From the NCBI GenBank assembly GCA_022572105.1, contig JACZWN010000094.1:1-12620 (forward strand): DNA of 12,620 nt, written 5' to 3'. Shown piece by piece: positions 1 through 8,536 of this stretch. Made by a program: the position numbers and the translations under genes. Position 1 is the stretch's first letter, and every line of letters starts with the position of its first letter. Under the pieces are notes generated by a model, which was given only the letters and a program-made list of their open reading frames with translations, was not told the DNA's origin and did not search any database. The stretch is from Pseudomonadota bacterium. Lineage in GTDB: Bacteria; Pseudomonadota; Alphaproteobacteria; Kiloniellales; J153.

Positions 1-2
1 CC

Positions 3-1388
3 CAGGGCCACTACGCGGAGGCCGAGCCACTCTACAAACGCTCGCTGGCGATCGACGAGAAGGCTTTGGGCCCCGACCACCCTAGCGTAGCTACGCGACT
101 CAACAACCTGGCAGCGCTCTACCGCGCCCAGGGCAAGTACGCCGAGGTTGAGCCGCTCTATCTGCGGGCGCTCGCAATCTTGGAGAAGGCCCTGGGACCG
201 GAGCACCCCCGCGTGGCCGTGAGCCTCAACAACCTGGCCTTTCTCTATTTTGACCAGGGCCGCTACGCTGAAGCCGAGCCGCTCTACCTGCGGGCGCTCG
301 CAATCTTGGAGAAAGCCCTCGATCCCGAGCACCCAGATGTGCCCGCCTTCATTAACAACCTGGCGCTGCTCTACCACACCCAGGGCAAGTACGCCGAGGC
401 AGAGCCGCTCTACCAGCGCGCCCTGGCGGTCCAGGAGAAGGCCCTCGGAGCCGAGCATCCCGATGTGGCCACCAGCCTCAACAACTTGGCGGGGCTTTAT
501 GACGAGCAAGGCCGCTACGCTGAGGCAGAGACGCTCTATAGGCGCTCATTGGCGATCTCGGAGAAAGCTCTCGGACCCGAGCACCCCCGCGTGGCCGACG
601 GCCTCAACAACCTGGGCTTGCTGTATCAATTCCAGGGCAAGTACGCCGAGGCCGACCCGCTCATTCAGCGCGCGCTAGAAATTCGGGAGAAGGCTCTCGG
701 ACCCGAGCACCCGGACGTGGCCCAGAGCCTCAACAACCTGGCCGGGCTCTACCACGCCCAGGGCAAGTACGCCGAGGCCGAGCCGCTCTATCAGCGAGCG
801 CTGGAAATTCGGGAGAAGGCGCTGGGACCCGAGCACCCGGACGTGGCCCAGAGCCTCAACAACCTGGCCGAGCTCTACCGCGCCCAAGGCAAGTACGCCG
901 AGGCCGCACCGCTCTACCAACGCGCGCTGGAGATCCGGGAGAAGGCCCTGGGACCCGAGCACCCCGACGTGGCCCAGAGCCTCAACAACCTGGCGGAACT
1001 CTACCGCGTCCAGGGCCGCTACGCCGAGGCAAAGCCGCTTTATCAGCGCACGCTGGCGATTTTGGAGAAGGCCCTCGGACCCGAGCACCCGCACGTGGCC
1101 ACGAGCCTCAATAACCTTGCCTTACTATACGACGCCCAGGGCCGCTACGCGGAAGCCGAGCCACTCTACCAGCGTGCGCTCGCAATCTCGGAGAAGGCCC
1201 TGGGGCCAGAGCATCCCTTTGTAGCCACGACCCTCAACAACCTTGTGGGATTTTACGTTGACCAGGGCAAGTACGCCGAGGCAGAGCCGCTCTACCAACG
1301 GTTCCTGGCAATCTCAGAGAAGACCTTGGGACCTGACCACCCGCTCGTGGCTACGACCCTGGAGAACTATGCAGTCATGTTACGGAAG
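3..1388 (+). repeat. Tandem 126-bp coding repeats (11 units)
   Basis: The TPR gene is an in-frame tandem array with a period of exactly 126 bp. Units begin at 3, 129, 255 and so on to 1263. Units starting at 633, 759 and 885 are almost identical in DNA, including synonymous sites, which indicates recent duplication or gene conversion. Outer units differ more. It is not a CRISPR array, because the units abut without spacers and stay in frame. Confidence 0.9.
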
Positions 1389-1475
1389 GCCGGACGCGGC
1401 GATCTAGCGGCAAAAATGGAAGTCCGCGCCAAGGTGATTCGGGCCAAGAACGCTGAAGCGATCACGGTACAATAA
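3..1475 (+). CDS. Kinesin-light-chain-type TPR repeat protein, 5'-partial
   Basis: The reading frame is open from base 3 with no stop or credible start, so the true start lies outside the window. A TTG at 66 falls inside a repeat and should not be taken as the start. The visible 490 residues are eleven consecutive 42-residue units, each of the form QGxYAEAEPLYxRALAI followed by EKALGPEHPxVAxSLNNLAxLY, and then a degenerate C-terminal cap ending ...AITVQ. This is the TPR_10/TPR_12 (kinesin light chain) pattern. Such repeats form a right-handed superhelix that binds proteins. No catalytic domain, signal peptide or membrane segment is seen in the visible part. Bacterial proteins of this kind often carry an N-terminal effector domain (NB-ARC, CHAT, kinase), which cannot be assessed here. 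The partner is unknown. The family call is firm; the role is not known. Confidence 0.93.
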   Translation, partial: QGHYAEAEPLYKRSLAIDEKALGPDHPSVATRLNNLAALYRAQGKYAEVEPLYLRALAILEKALGPEHPRVAVSLNNLAFLYFDQGRYAEAEPLYLRALAILEKALDPEHPDVPAFINNLALLYHTQGKYAEAEPLYQRALAVQEKALGAEHPDVATSLNNLAGLYDEQGRYAEAETLYRRSLAISEKALGPEHPRVADGLNNLGLLYQFQGKYAEADPLIQRALEIREKALGPEHPDVAQSLNNLAGLYHAQGKYAEAEPLYQRALEIREKALGPEHPDVAQSLNNLAELYRAQGKYAEAAPLYQRALEIREKALGPEHPDVAQSLNNLAELYRVQGRYAEAKPLYQRTLAILEKALGPEHPHVATSLNNLALLYDAQGRYAEAEPLYQRALAISEKALGPEHPFVATTLNNLVGFYVDQGKYAEAEPLYQRFLAISEKTLGPDHPLVATTLENYAVMLRKAGRGDLAAKMEVRAKVIRAKNAEAITVQ

Positions 1476-1667
1476 AGGCTCCGAACGAAACGCTCGAATG
1501 TCTCTTATTGGCTACAAGCAGACCACCCGGCCACGTCGCCGATTTCGTCTGCTTCACCTTCGGGAGCAGACCTTCCCGGTGGTGCCGCCGAACGACCGCT
1601 TGTGAAATTTGAAGTCGGATCATCCAGTCTCACGGCCGCGAAGGGGCCTGCGGCTCCTCCGCGGCGC
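1476..1667. other. Convergent intergenic spacer with AGCAGAC repeats
   Basis: This 192-bp gap separates two converging genes, and no convincing coding sequence is seen in it. The heptamer AGCAGAC occurs at 1517-1523 and 1565-1571, with its inverse GTCTGCT at 1547-1553. The inverse can pair with either neighbour: a hairpin at 1547-1571 with an 11-nt loop, or one at 1517-1553 with a 23-nt loop. The position suits a bidirectional terminator, but no T-tract follows. It may be an eroded mobile repeat. Confidence 0.4.
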
Positions 1668-2306
1668 TCAATCGACGGGTTCGAAGTGCTGCTGGATGGG
1701 GTCATAGATTTGCAAGGTGCAGGAGCGGATATCGACGTACCAGCCGTGCAGGTGCAAGCGCCCGTCACCGACCCGCTGGCGGATGAAGGGGAAGGTCATC
1801 AGGTTCTCGAGCGAGACAAGCACTGCGCTCTGCTCGCAGACCCGGGTCTTCACGTCCTCGGGGGCGTCGGGCATGGTGCCCTCGACCCGAAGGAAGGCGG
1901 ACCGGACCAGACTCATCCACGGTGGCACGAAGTGGTTGTCCGCGCTGCCCTGCACCGGCTTCTCGAACAGGGAACGGATGCCGCCGCAGTGGGCGTGGCC
2001 AAGCACGATGAGGTGCCCCACCTCCAGATGCTGGACCGCGTACTCCAGCGCGGCGCTGGTGCCGTGATAGTGGCCATCCCGCTCGTAGGGCGGCACTAGG
2101 TTGGCCACGTTCCGGACGATGAACAGGTCGCCGGGATCGGCCTGCAGCACGATGGCCGGGTCCACCCGGGAATCCGAACAGGCGATGATGGCCACCTTGG
2201 GCTTCTGGCCCTGGTCCACAAGGGCCTCGTAGGTGGCGCGCTGTTCCTGGAAGCGGCCATCGCGAAAGACCCTGAAGCCGGCGGTGAGCTTGGCGATGGG
2301 ATCCAT
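1668..2306 (-). CDS. Beta-class carbonic anhydrase
   Basis: Predicted to catalyse reversible hydration of CO2 to bicarbonate in the cytoplasm, supplying bicarbonate to carboxylases and buffering pH. The 212-residue protein has the normal length of a bacterial beta-carbonic anhydrase. It shows the two diagnostic zinc motifs: CSDSRVDP at residues 43-50 (Cys43 ligand, Asp45-Arg47 dyad) and GHAHCGG at 103-109 (His104 and Cys107 ligands). The intervening IVRNVAN segment (63-69) is also typical. No signal peptide is present, which supports a cytoplasmic enzyme. The start is an ATG preceded by only a weak purine stretch (GGGAA). The gene converges with the TPR gene and lies 66 bp downstream of the aspartase pseudogene, with no clear functional link to either. 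The family assignment is secure; physiological substrate flux is inferred. Confidence 0.96.
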   Translation of the reverse strand: MDPIAKLTAGFRVFRDGRFQEQRATYEALVDQGQKPKVAIIACSDSRVDPAIVLQADPGDLFIVRNVANLVPPYERDGHYHGTSAALEYAVQHLEVGHLIVLGHAHCGGIRSLFEKPVQGSADNHFVPPWMSLVRSAFLRVEGTMPDAPEDVKTRVCEQSAVLVSLENLMTFPFIRQRVGDGRLHLHGWYVDIRSCTLQIYDPIQQHFEPVD

Positions 2307-2345
2307 GGACCCGGAATTCCCCAGATGACTCCTAGAATCGGGCGG

Positions 2346-2357
2346 TTGGTATTACCA
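2346..2357. repeat. Short palindrome resembling one arm of the 24-nt repeat
   Basis: TGGTATTACCA at 2347-2357 is a perfect odd-length palindrome. TTGGTATTA at 2346-2354 equals the right arm (12490-12498) of the hairpin repeat found elsewhere in the window. The other arm is absent. It sits in the 66-bp gap upstream of the carbonic anhydrase gene and may be a decayed half copy or chance. Confidence 0.25.
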
Positions 2358-2372
2358 GCGGGACACCGTCCG

Positions 2373-3440
2373 TCAGCGTCTGAACGGATAAGCTGTGGCG
2401 GTCCGAAGCGTTAGCTCTACTTCGTCCTCGGAGATGAGGCCACGATCGATTGCAAGTGTTATGAAAGGCCTTTCCTCTTGGTCTGCCTCTTTCACCAGCT
2501 GAGAGACGGTACTGTACCCAAGGGTGGGGATAAAGATGGTCGCCAGCGCCGCCGAGTTCCGCAGATTTTCGTAGCAGCGCTGCCGGTTGAGCGAAATGCC
2601 CTCGATACAACGCTCTCGAAACAGGCACGCGCCTTTCGACAAGAGGTCTATGGATTCGAATAGACGGGTGGCAATGACTGGTTCGAAATGGTTGATCTCG
2701 AGCTGCCCGCCAAGGGCCGCCATCGAGGTGGCTGTGTCATTGCCATTAACGATATAGGCGATCTGCAGGATCATCATCGGCATGACCGGATTGATCTTAC
2801 CGGCCATGATCGAAGATCCGGCCTGGACCGAGGGCAAGCGGACCTCGCCGATGCCGCTGTTTGGGCCGCTCGACAGTATGATCAGATCGGACGCGATCTT
2901 CCCAAGAACATCGCCAGTGACGCGTAGCTCAGAGGAGAAGCGCGCGAAGCCGTCCGCGTTCTGCATGCCGTCGAATACGTTATCGCTCATGGTAACCGGT
3001 TGCCCGGTGATCTCCCGAAGCTCCTCGTAGACGGCCTCGCGATAGCCTGGCGCAGAGCCCAGCCCTGTCCCGATCGCGGTTCCACCCAAGGGAAGCGTCA
3101 AGAGCGCCCGCCGCTGAAGCTCTACGCATTCCTTGGCCCGCCGCAGGACGGCCGCATAGCCCCCGAAGGCCTGACCCCCGGTCATCGGTTGTGCGGCCTG
3201 CATGCAGGTGCGCCCGACCCGCAGGATGTCGGCGAACGCTTCGGATTTCCGTTCGAGGGCGTCGGCGAGCGCCCCAAGCGATTGAACCAGCGCATCGGAT
3301 TGATCATGGGCGGCCAGCTTTATCGCCGATGGCACGACGTCATTCGTCGATTGTCCCAGGTTGACGTGCTCGTTGGGATGTATGGACGCCCACGGCCGAG
3401 GTCGACGAGAGGCGCTTCGGCCCGCGCCGGGTTCATTGGC
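2373..3440 (-). pseudogene. 5'-truncated aspartase/fumarase-family lyase remnant
   Basis: The 356 codons match the central and C-terminal parts of aspartate ammonia-lyases. The visible blocks are HPNEHVNLGQSTND near the start (codons spanning about 3340-3380), GRTCMQAAQPMT at about 3180-3215, GSSIMAGKINPV at 2784-2819, and the C-terminal helical region ending ...YPFRR. About the first 100-110 residues of a roughly 470-residue enzyme are missing. Homology starts at an 'ANE' at 3440, ten bases after the phosphodiesterase stop, with no ATG there. The only in-frame starts, such as the GTG at 3335, lie inside conserved motifs. Residues between NE and HPN are diverged (17 instead of 20 in E. coli AspA), suggesting small indels. 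The signature loop has Ala where Pro is usual, and GRT is followed by Cys where His or Gln is usual. GC is visibly lower (32 of 60 at 2401-2460, against 49 of 60 at 3841-3900). I infer a horizontally acquired, inactivated fragment. Confidence 0.8.
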
Positions 3441-3450
3441 ACGCGGCCGC

Positions 3451-4257
3451 TCACTCCACTTCCGTATAGCGTGCCTGCCCTGCCGGCAACCGGCTGTCGT
3501 CCAGGAAGTCGTGGTGATGGACCACGGTCTTGTCCGGCTCCAGGAAGATCACGTTGTAGCCCGGCGTCTCCAGGGTATAGGGCACCGGGGTCTCGGTCTC
3601 CCAGTCGAGCGCGACCTGGTGCACGGTCGAGCGCAGCGCCGAGAACGGGACGCCGCGCCAGGACCCGCTCACCGGCCGGTGCACGTGGCCGAAGAAGATG
3701 TGCTTGACGCTGCCGGCCTCGGCCACGACCCGGGCGAAACCCGCGGGTTCCTCGAGCCGGATGCGGTCGAGGCTCGGGATGCCGATGTCGAACGGCGGGT
3801 GATGCATGAAGATATAGACCGGCCGCGCACCGGCCTCGGCCAACCGCGCCTCGAGCCAGGCCTGGCGCTCGGCGCAGAAGCGCCCGCCGGCCTCGCCGGG
3901 CTCGTGGGTATCGAGCAGGATCAGGTCGCCCGCGGCCGCGCGCACCACGGACTGGACGAAGCCGTGCTCGTCTCGCGGCGCCTCCGGGAAGGCGCGCCCG
4001 AAGTTGTCCCGGTCGTCGTGGTTGCCGATCAGCAGCCGGTAGGGCAGGTTGAGCCCGCCCAGCGCCTCGCCGAGCGCCGCGTAGGCCTCGGGCGCCCCGT
4101 CATCGACCAGATCGCCGGTGAACAGGCACAGCTCGGCATCGCCCTGGGCCGTGTTGATGTCGGCGATCGCCGCCTCGAGGCGCGCGCGCGGGTCGAGGCC
4201 AAGGAGATGCTTCCCCGGCGGCACGAAATGAAGATCGGAGACCTGGATAAGTTTCAC
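3451..4257 (-). CDS. GpdQ/CpdA-like binuclear metallophosphodiesterase
   Basis: Predicted cytoplasmic phosphodiesterase of the calcineurin-like class III cyclic-nucleotide PDE superfamily, 268 residues. All metal-site motifs are present: D8-L-H10, G-D49, G-N79-H80-D, M-H-H153-P-P, and G-H191-V-H193. Residue spacing follows Enterobacter GpdQ almost exactly (D8, H10, D50, N80, H156, H195, H197), and the later S-T-V-H-Q-V block (210-215) is shared too. It is the last gene of the ugp operon, starting 30 bp after ugpC. The start is GTG, with AGGGAG at 4267-4272 nine bases upstream. By position it takes the place of E. coli ugpQ. I therefore infer hydrolysis of imported glycerophosphodiesters to glycerol-3-phosphate plus alcohol. 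A cAMP phosphodiesterase role (CpdA) is the main alternative; the fold and metal site are certain, the substrate is not. Confidence 0.88.
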   Translation of the reverse strand: MKLIQVSDLHFVPPGKHLLGLDPRARLEAAIADINTAQGDAELCLFTGDLVDDGAPEAYAALGEALGGLNLPYRLLIGNHDDRDNFGRAFPEAPRDEHGFVQSVVRAAAGDLILLDTHEPGEAGGRFCAERQAWLEARLAEAGARPVYIFMHHPPFDIGIPSLDRIRLEEPAGFARVVAEAGSVKHIFFGHVHRPVSGSWRGVPFSALRSTVHQVALDWETETPVPYTLETPGYNVIFLEPDKTVVHHHDFLDDSRLPAGQARYTEVE

Positions 4258-4287
4258 CGGGCGTGACTCCCTGCGCGGGTGAACGGG

Positions 4288-5373
<1,086 letters not shown>

Positions 5374-5393
5374 CTTCTCGACCCACCTGGTTG

Positions 5394-6239
5394 CTATTTC
5401 TCGGTTTCCACAAGGCCCTTGACGAACTGGCGCTGCATCACGAGCACCACCACCACCGGCGGCAGCATGGCCAGCATCGCCGTCGCCATGGTCAGGTTCC
5501 ATTCCGGCACCGCGTCGGCCACGAACAGCATGCGCTGGATGCCCATGACGATGGTGGTCATGTCGGTATCGGTGGTGATCAAGAGCGGCCAGAGGTACTG
5601 GTTCCAGCCGTAGATGAACAGGATCACCGAAAGCGCCGCGATGTTGGTGCGCGACAGCGGCAACAGGATGGTCAGGAAGAAGCGGACCGGGCCGGCGCCG
5701 TCGACGCGCGCGGCCTCGACCAACTCGTCGGGCACGGTCAGGAAGAACTGGCGGAACAGGAAGGTCGCCGTCGCCGAGGCGATGAGCGGCAGGGTCAGCC
5801 CGGCATAGGTATTCAAGAGCCCGAGGTCGGCCACCACCTTGTAGGTCGGAAGGATTCGCACCTCCACCGGCAGCATGAGGGTCAAGAAAATGATCCAGAA
5901 AAAGAACATGCGGAAGGGAAAGCGGAAAAAGACGATGGCGTAGGCCGAGATGATCGAGATCATGATCTTGCCGACCGTAATGCCGAGCGCCATGATCAGG
6001 CTGTTGAACATCATGGTGCTGACCGGCACGCCGCCGGCGGTCTGCTTGCCCGAGCGCAACACCGTCAGGTAGTTCTCGATCAACTGGCCGCCGAACCAGG
6101 GCTGCACGGTGGCGATCAGGTCCTCGACCGCGTGGGTCGAGGCGACGAAGGCGATGTAGATCGGGAACGAGATCACGAGCAGGCCCAGGATCAGCACGCC
6201 GTGGGTGACGTAGACCAGCAGGGGACGGTTCTCGATCAT
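5394..6239 (-). CDS. ugpE: Glycerol-3-phosphate ABC transporter permease UgpE
   Basis: Inner-membrane permease subunit pairing with UgpA to form the translocation channel. The 281 residues equal the length of E. coli UgpE. The protein starts MIENRPLLVYVTHG with a first membrane span at about 8-32. Further hydrophobic spans lie near 75-104, 108-128, 145-165, 200-222 and 250-270. The EAA loop that docks on the ATPase is at about 175-196 (EAARVDGAGP...LLPLS). The frame continues upstream to 6788 inside ugpA, but that extension is a shadow. The ATG at 6239 overlaps the ugpA stop by one base (TGATG), a typical translational coupling of permease pairs. AGGGTG lies about nine bases upstream inside ugpA. 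Confidence 0.95.
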   Translation of the reverse strand: MIENRPLLVYVTHGVLILGLLVISFPIYIAFVASTHAVEDLIATVQPWFGGQLIENYLTVLRSGKQTAGGVPVSTMMFNSLIMALGITVGKIMISIISAYAIVFFRFPFRMFFFWIIFLTLMLPVEVRILPTYKVVADLGLLNTYAGLTLPLIASATATFLFRQFFLTVPDELVEAARVDGAGPVRFFLTILLPLSRTNIAALSVILFIYGWNQYLWPLLITTDTDMTTIVMGIQRMLFVADAVPEWNLTMATAMLAMLPPVVVVLVMQRQFVKGLVETEK

Positions 6240-7120
6240 CAATATTGCACCCTGCGCTCGAGGTAGCGGAACTGGACCACGGTGAGTGTGATGACGATCG
6301 CCATCAGCACCACCGATTGCGCCGCCGAGCCGCCCAGGTCGAGGCCGATGAAGCCGTCGGCGTAGACCTTGTAGACCAGGATGTTGGTGGCGCCCGCCGG
6401 GCCGCCGGAGGTGACCGCGTGGATGATGCCGAAGGTGTCGAAGAAGGCGTAGACCACGTTGACCACCAGGAGGAAGAAGGTGGTCGGCGAAAGCAGCGGG
6501 AAGATGATGGTCCAGAACCGCTTGCCGGGGCCGGCGCCGTCGATGGCGGCGGCCTCGAGCAGCGACTTGGGGATCATCTGCAGGCCGGCCAGAAAGAACA
6601 GGAAGTTGTAGGCGATCTGCTTCCAGGCGGCCGCCAGGACCACCAGCAGCATGGCCTCGCCGCCGTTCAAGACGTGGTTCCAGTCGTAGCCCATGGTCTT
6701 GAGGGTCAGCGCGATGATGCCGTTGGCCGGGCTGAACAGGAACAGCCACAGCACCCCGGCCACCGCGGGCGCCACCGCGTAGGGCCACAGCAAAGCTCCC
6801 TTGTAGGCCGCCGCCCCCTTGACCACCCGATCGGCCATGACCGCGAGCAGCAGGCCCGACGTTAGGGCGAGGAAGGTGGTGGAGATGCTGAACACCGTGG
6901 TGATCAGGAGCGAATCGAGATAGAGCGGATCGGCGAACAGTTCCTCGAAATTCTGGAACCAGACGAACTCGCTCCTCAGGCCGAAGGGATCCTCGACGAG
7001 CAGCGACTGAAAGAGCGCCTGGCTCGCCGGCCAGATGAAAAAGATCAGCGTAACGATGACCTGCGGCGCCAGCAGAAGGTAGGGCAGCCAGAGGTTCCTG
7101 AAGGTGACGCGCTTTTGCAT
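6239..7120 (-). CDS. ugpA: Glycerol-3-phosphate ABC transporter permease UgpA
   Basis: Inner-membrane permease subunit, 293 residues (E. coli UgpA about 295). Hydrophobic spans are visible at about 12-31, 70-97, 108-130, 155-178, 212-232 and 265-284, consistent with six membrane helices. The EAA loop is at about 189-210 (EAAAIDGAGPGKRFW...FPLL). It begins MQKRVTFRNLWLPYLLLAPQ, the usual start of the MalF/UgpA class. The stop TGA shares its A with the ugpE start. No good Shine-Dalgarno sequence precedes the ATG. Together with the 99-bp gap and hairpin after ugpB, this suggests lower expression than the binding protein. Confidence 0.95.
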   Translation of the reverse strand: MQKRVTFRNLWLPYLLLAPQVIVTLIFFIWPASQALFQSLLVEDPFGLRSEFVWFQNFEELFADPLYLDSLLITTVFSISTTFLALTSGLLLAVMADRVVKGAAAYKGALLWPYAVAPAVAGVLWLFLFSPANGIIALTLKTMGYDWNHVLNGGEAMLLVVLAAAWKQIAYNFLFFLAGLQMIPKSLLEAAAIDGAGPGKRFWTIIFPLLSPTTFFLLVVNVVYAFFDTFGIIHAVTSGGPAGATNILVYKVYADGFIGLDLGGSAAQSVVLMAIVITLTVVQFRYLERRVQY

Positions 7121-7165
7121 GGGCTAGCTAGTGGATGGAACCGAGGACATGCACGACGAAGGGCC

Positions 7166-7192
7166 GGGACCGCCGCGGTTGGCGACGGTCCC
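7166..7192 (-). promoter_or_regulatory. Intercistronic hairpin between ugpB and ugpA
   Basis: Arms GGGACCG (7166-7172) and CGGTCCC (7186-7192) are perfect 7-bp complements around a 13-nt loop. An alternative fold pairs GGGAC with GTCCC outside and CGCC (7171-7174) with GGCG (7181-7184) inside. It lies in the only sizeable gap of the ugp operon, 28 bases after the ugpB stop, and has no following T-tract in the direction of transcription. I infer an mRNA-stabilising or attenuating element that keeps binding-protein transcript in excess, as known for other binding-protein-dependent operons. Confidence 0.45.
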
Positions 7193-7219
7193 CGTGCTCT
7201 CGACGATAGCGCGGAAGGC

Positions 7220-8536
7220 TTACATATTGGCCTTCTCGAACTTGCGCAGAAGCTTGTTGCCGCGCGCGACGGCATCATCGAGGCCCTGCTGGGCGGTTTT
7301 TTTGCCCGACCAGATGGCTTCGAGTTCGTCGTTGATGATGTCGCGGGTCTGCACGAAGCTGCCCAGGCGCAGGCCCTTCGAGTTGGCGGTCGGCGCCTTG
7401 CCGCTCATCTGCAGGATGGCGACGTCGCGGCCCTCGTTCTTCTCGTAGTAGCCCGAGCGCTTGGTCAGCTCGTAGGCGGCGTTGGTGATCGGCACGTAGC
7501 CCGTGTTCTGATGCCAGAAGGTCTGCACGAAGACGTCCGACAGATAGTTGAGGAACGCGGCCACGCCCGCGTAGTCACCCTTCGGATTGCCTTGCAGCAC
7601 CCACAGGGTGGCGCCGCCGATGATGCTGTTCTGGGGCGCGCCTTCCACGTCCGACCAATACGGCATCTGGCTGGTGCCGAAATCGAACTTGGTGCTCTTC
7701 TTGAGGCCGCTGTAATAGGCCGAGGAGTTGATCAGCATGGCGCACTTGCCGTCGGCGAACAGCGGGTTGCCGTCGCCGCGCCGGCCGCCATAGGTGAAGA
7801 CCTTGTCCTTCTGCCAGTCGGCAAGCTGCCGGATGTGCCTGACGTGCAGCGGGCTGTTGAAGACCAACTCGGTGTCGAGCCCGGCGAAGCCGTTCTCCTT
7901 GGTGGCGAAGGGCACGTTATGCCAGGCGCTGAAGTTCTCCAGCATGGACCACGACTGCCAGCCGATGGTGAAGCCGCACTCGGCGCCGCCCGAGGCGATG
8001 ATCTTCTTCGAGAACTCGCCCATCTCCTCCCAGGTCTCCGGCGCGCCATCCAGGCCGGCCTTTTCGAAGGCCTTCTTGTTCCAGAACACCACCGGGGTCG
8101 AGGAGTTGAACGGCATGGACAGCAACTTGCCGTCGGTCGTCGTGTAGTAGCCGATGACGGCGGAGAGATAGCGGCTCTCATCGAAGGGTATGCCCTGGTC
8201 GGCCATCAACTGATAGACCGGATAGATCGCGCCCTTGGCCGCCATCATGGTCGCCGTGCCGACCTCGAACACCTGCATGATGTGGGGCGGCTTGCCCGAG
8301 CGGAAGGCGGCGATGCCGGCGGTCATGGTCTCGGTGTAGTTGCCCTTGTAAACCGCCTTGATCTCATACTCGGTCTGGCTCCGGTTGAAGCCGGCGGCGA
8401 TGTCGTTGACGGTCTCGCCGAGCGCCCCGCCCATGGCGTGCCACCACTGAATCTCGGTCTGGGCGGCGGCCGGGCCGGCGAACCCGCCGATCGCGAGCGC
8501 CACCGCCACCGCGGCGAACTTTTTGGAATGAATCAT
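7220..8536 (-). CDS. ugpB: Periplasmic glycerol-3-phosphate-binding protein UgpB
   Basis: Substrate-binding protein that captures glycerol-3-phosphate (and, in E. coli, glycerophosphodiesters such as glycerophosphocholine) in the periplasm and delivers it to UgpAE. The length of 438 residues equals E. coli UgpB. A Sec signal peptide is clear: MIHSKK, a hydrophobic core at 8-20, then GPAAA with likely cleavage after Ala25. Blocks shared with E. coli UgpB include YKGNY (63-67), FEVGTATMM (90-98), FNSSTP (143-148), a LENFSAW block, APQN-IIGGA, and GLRLG (388-392) near the end. The frame extends upstream to 8773, but the ATG at 8536 fits the signal peptide and has AGGGAG (8545-8550) eight bases upstream. 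It is the first gene of the operon ugpB-A-E-C-PDE. The closeness to E. coli makes the specificity assignment unusually safe. Confidence 0.97.
   Translation of the reverse strand: MIHSKKFAAVAVALAIGGFAGPAAAQTEIQWWHAMGGALGETVNDIAAGFNRSQTEYEIKAVYKGNYTETMTAGIAAFRSGKPPHIMQVFEVGTATMMAAKGAIYPVYQLMADQGIPFDESRYLSAVIGYYTTTDGKLLSMPFNSSTPVVFWNKKAFEKAGLDGAPETWEEMGEFSKKIIASGGAECGFTIGWQSWSMLENFSAWHNVPFATKENGFAGLDTELVFNSPLHVRHIRQLADWQKDKVFTYGGRRGDGNPLFADGKCAMLINSSAYYSGLKKSTKFDFGTSQMPYWSDVEGAPQNSIIGGATLWVLQGNPKGDYAGVAAFLNYLSDVFVQTFWHQNTGYVPITNAAYELTKRSGYYEKNEGRDVAILQMSGKAPTANSKGLRLGSFVQTRDIINDELEAIWSGKKTAQQGLDDAVARGNKLLRKFEKANM

Noticed and set aside
675..1094. Minus-strand frame opposite the TPR gene
   Set aside because: It is a repeated antisense copy of the TPR units with the same 42-residue period and no independent support.
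3..1388. CRISPR-like regular repeats
   Set aside because: The period of 126 bp has no spacers, stays in frame and encodes TPR units.
2373..3335. A functional 320-residue lyase starting at the GTG at 3335
   Set aside because: That codon sits just after the conserved QSTND motif, with clear homology continuing upstream, so the product would lack essential active-site residues.
6240..6788. N-terminal extension of the ugpE frame
   Set aside because: It lies within ugpA and is Arg/Gly/Pro-rich without membrane character. The ATG at 6239 gives the exact family length.
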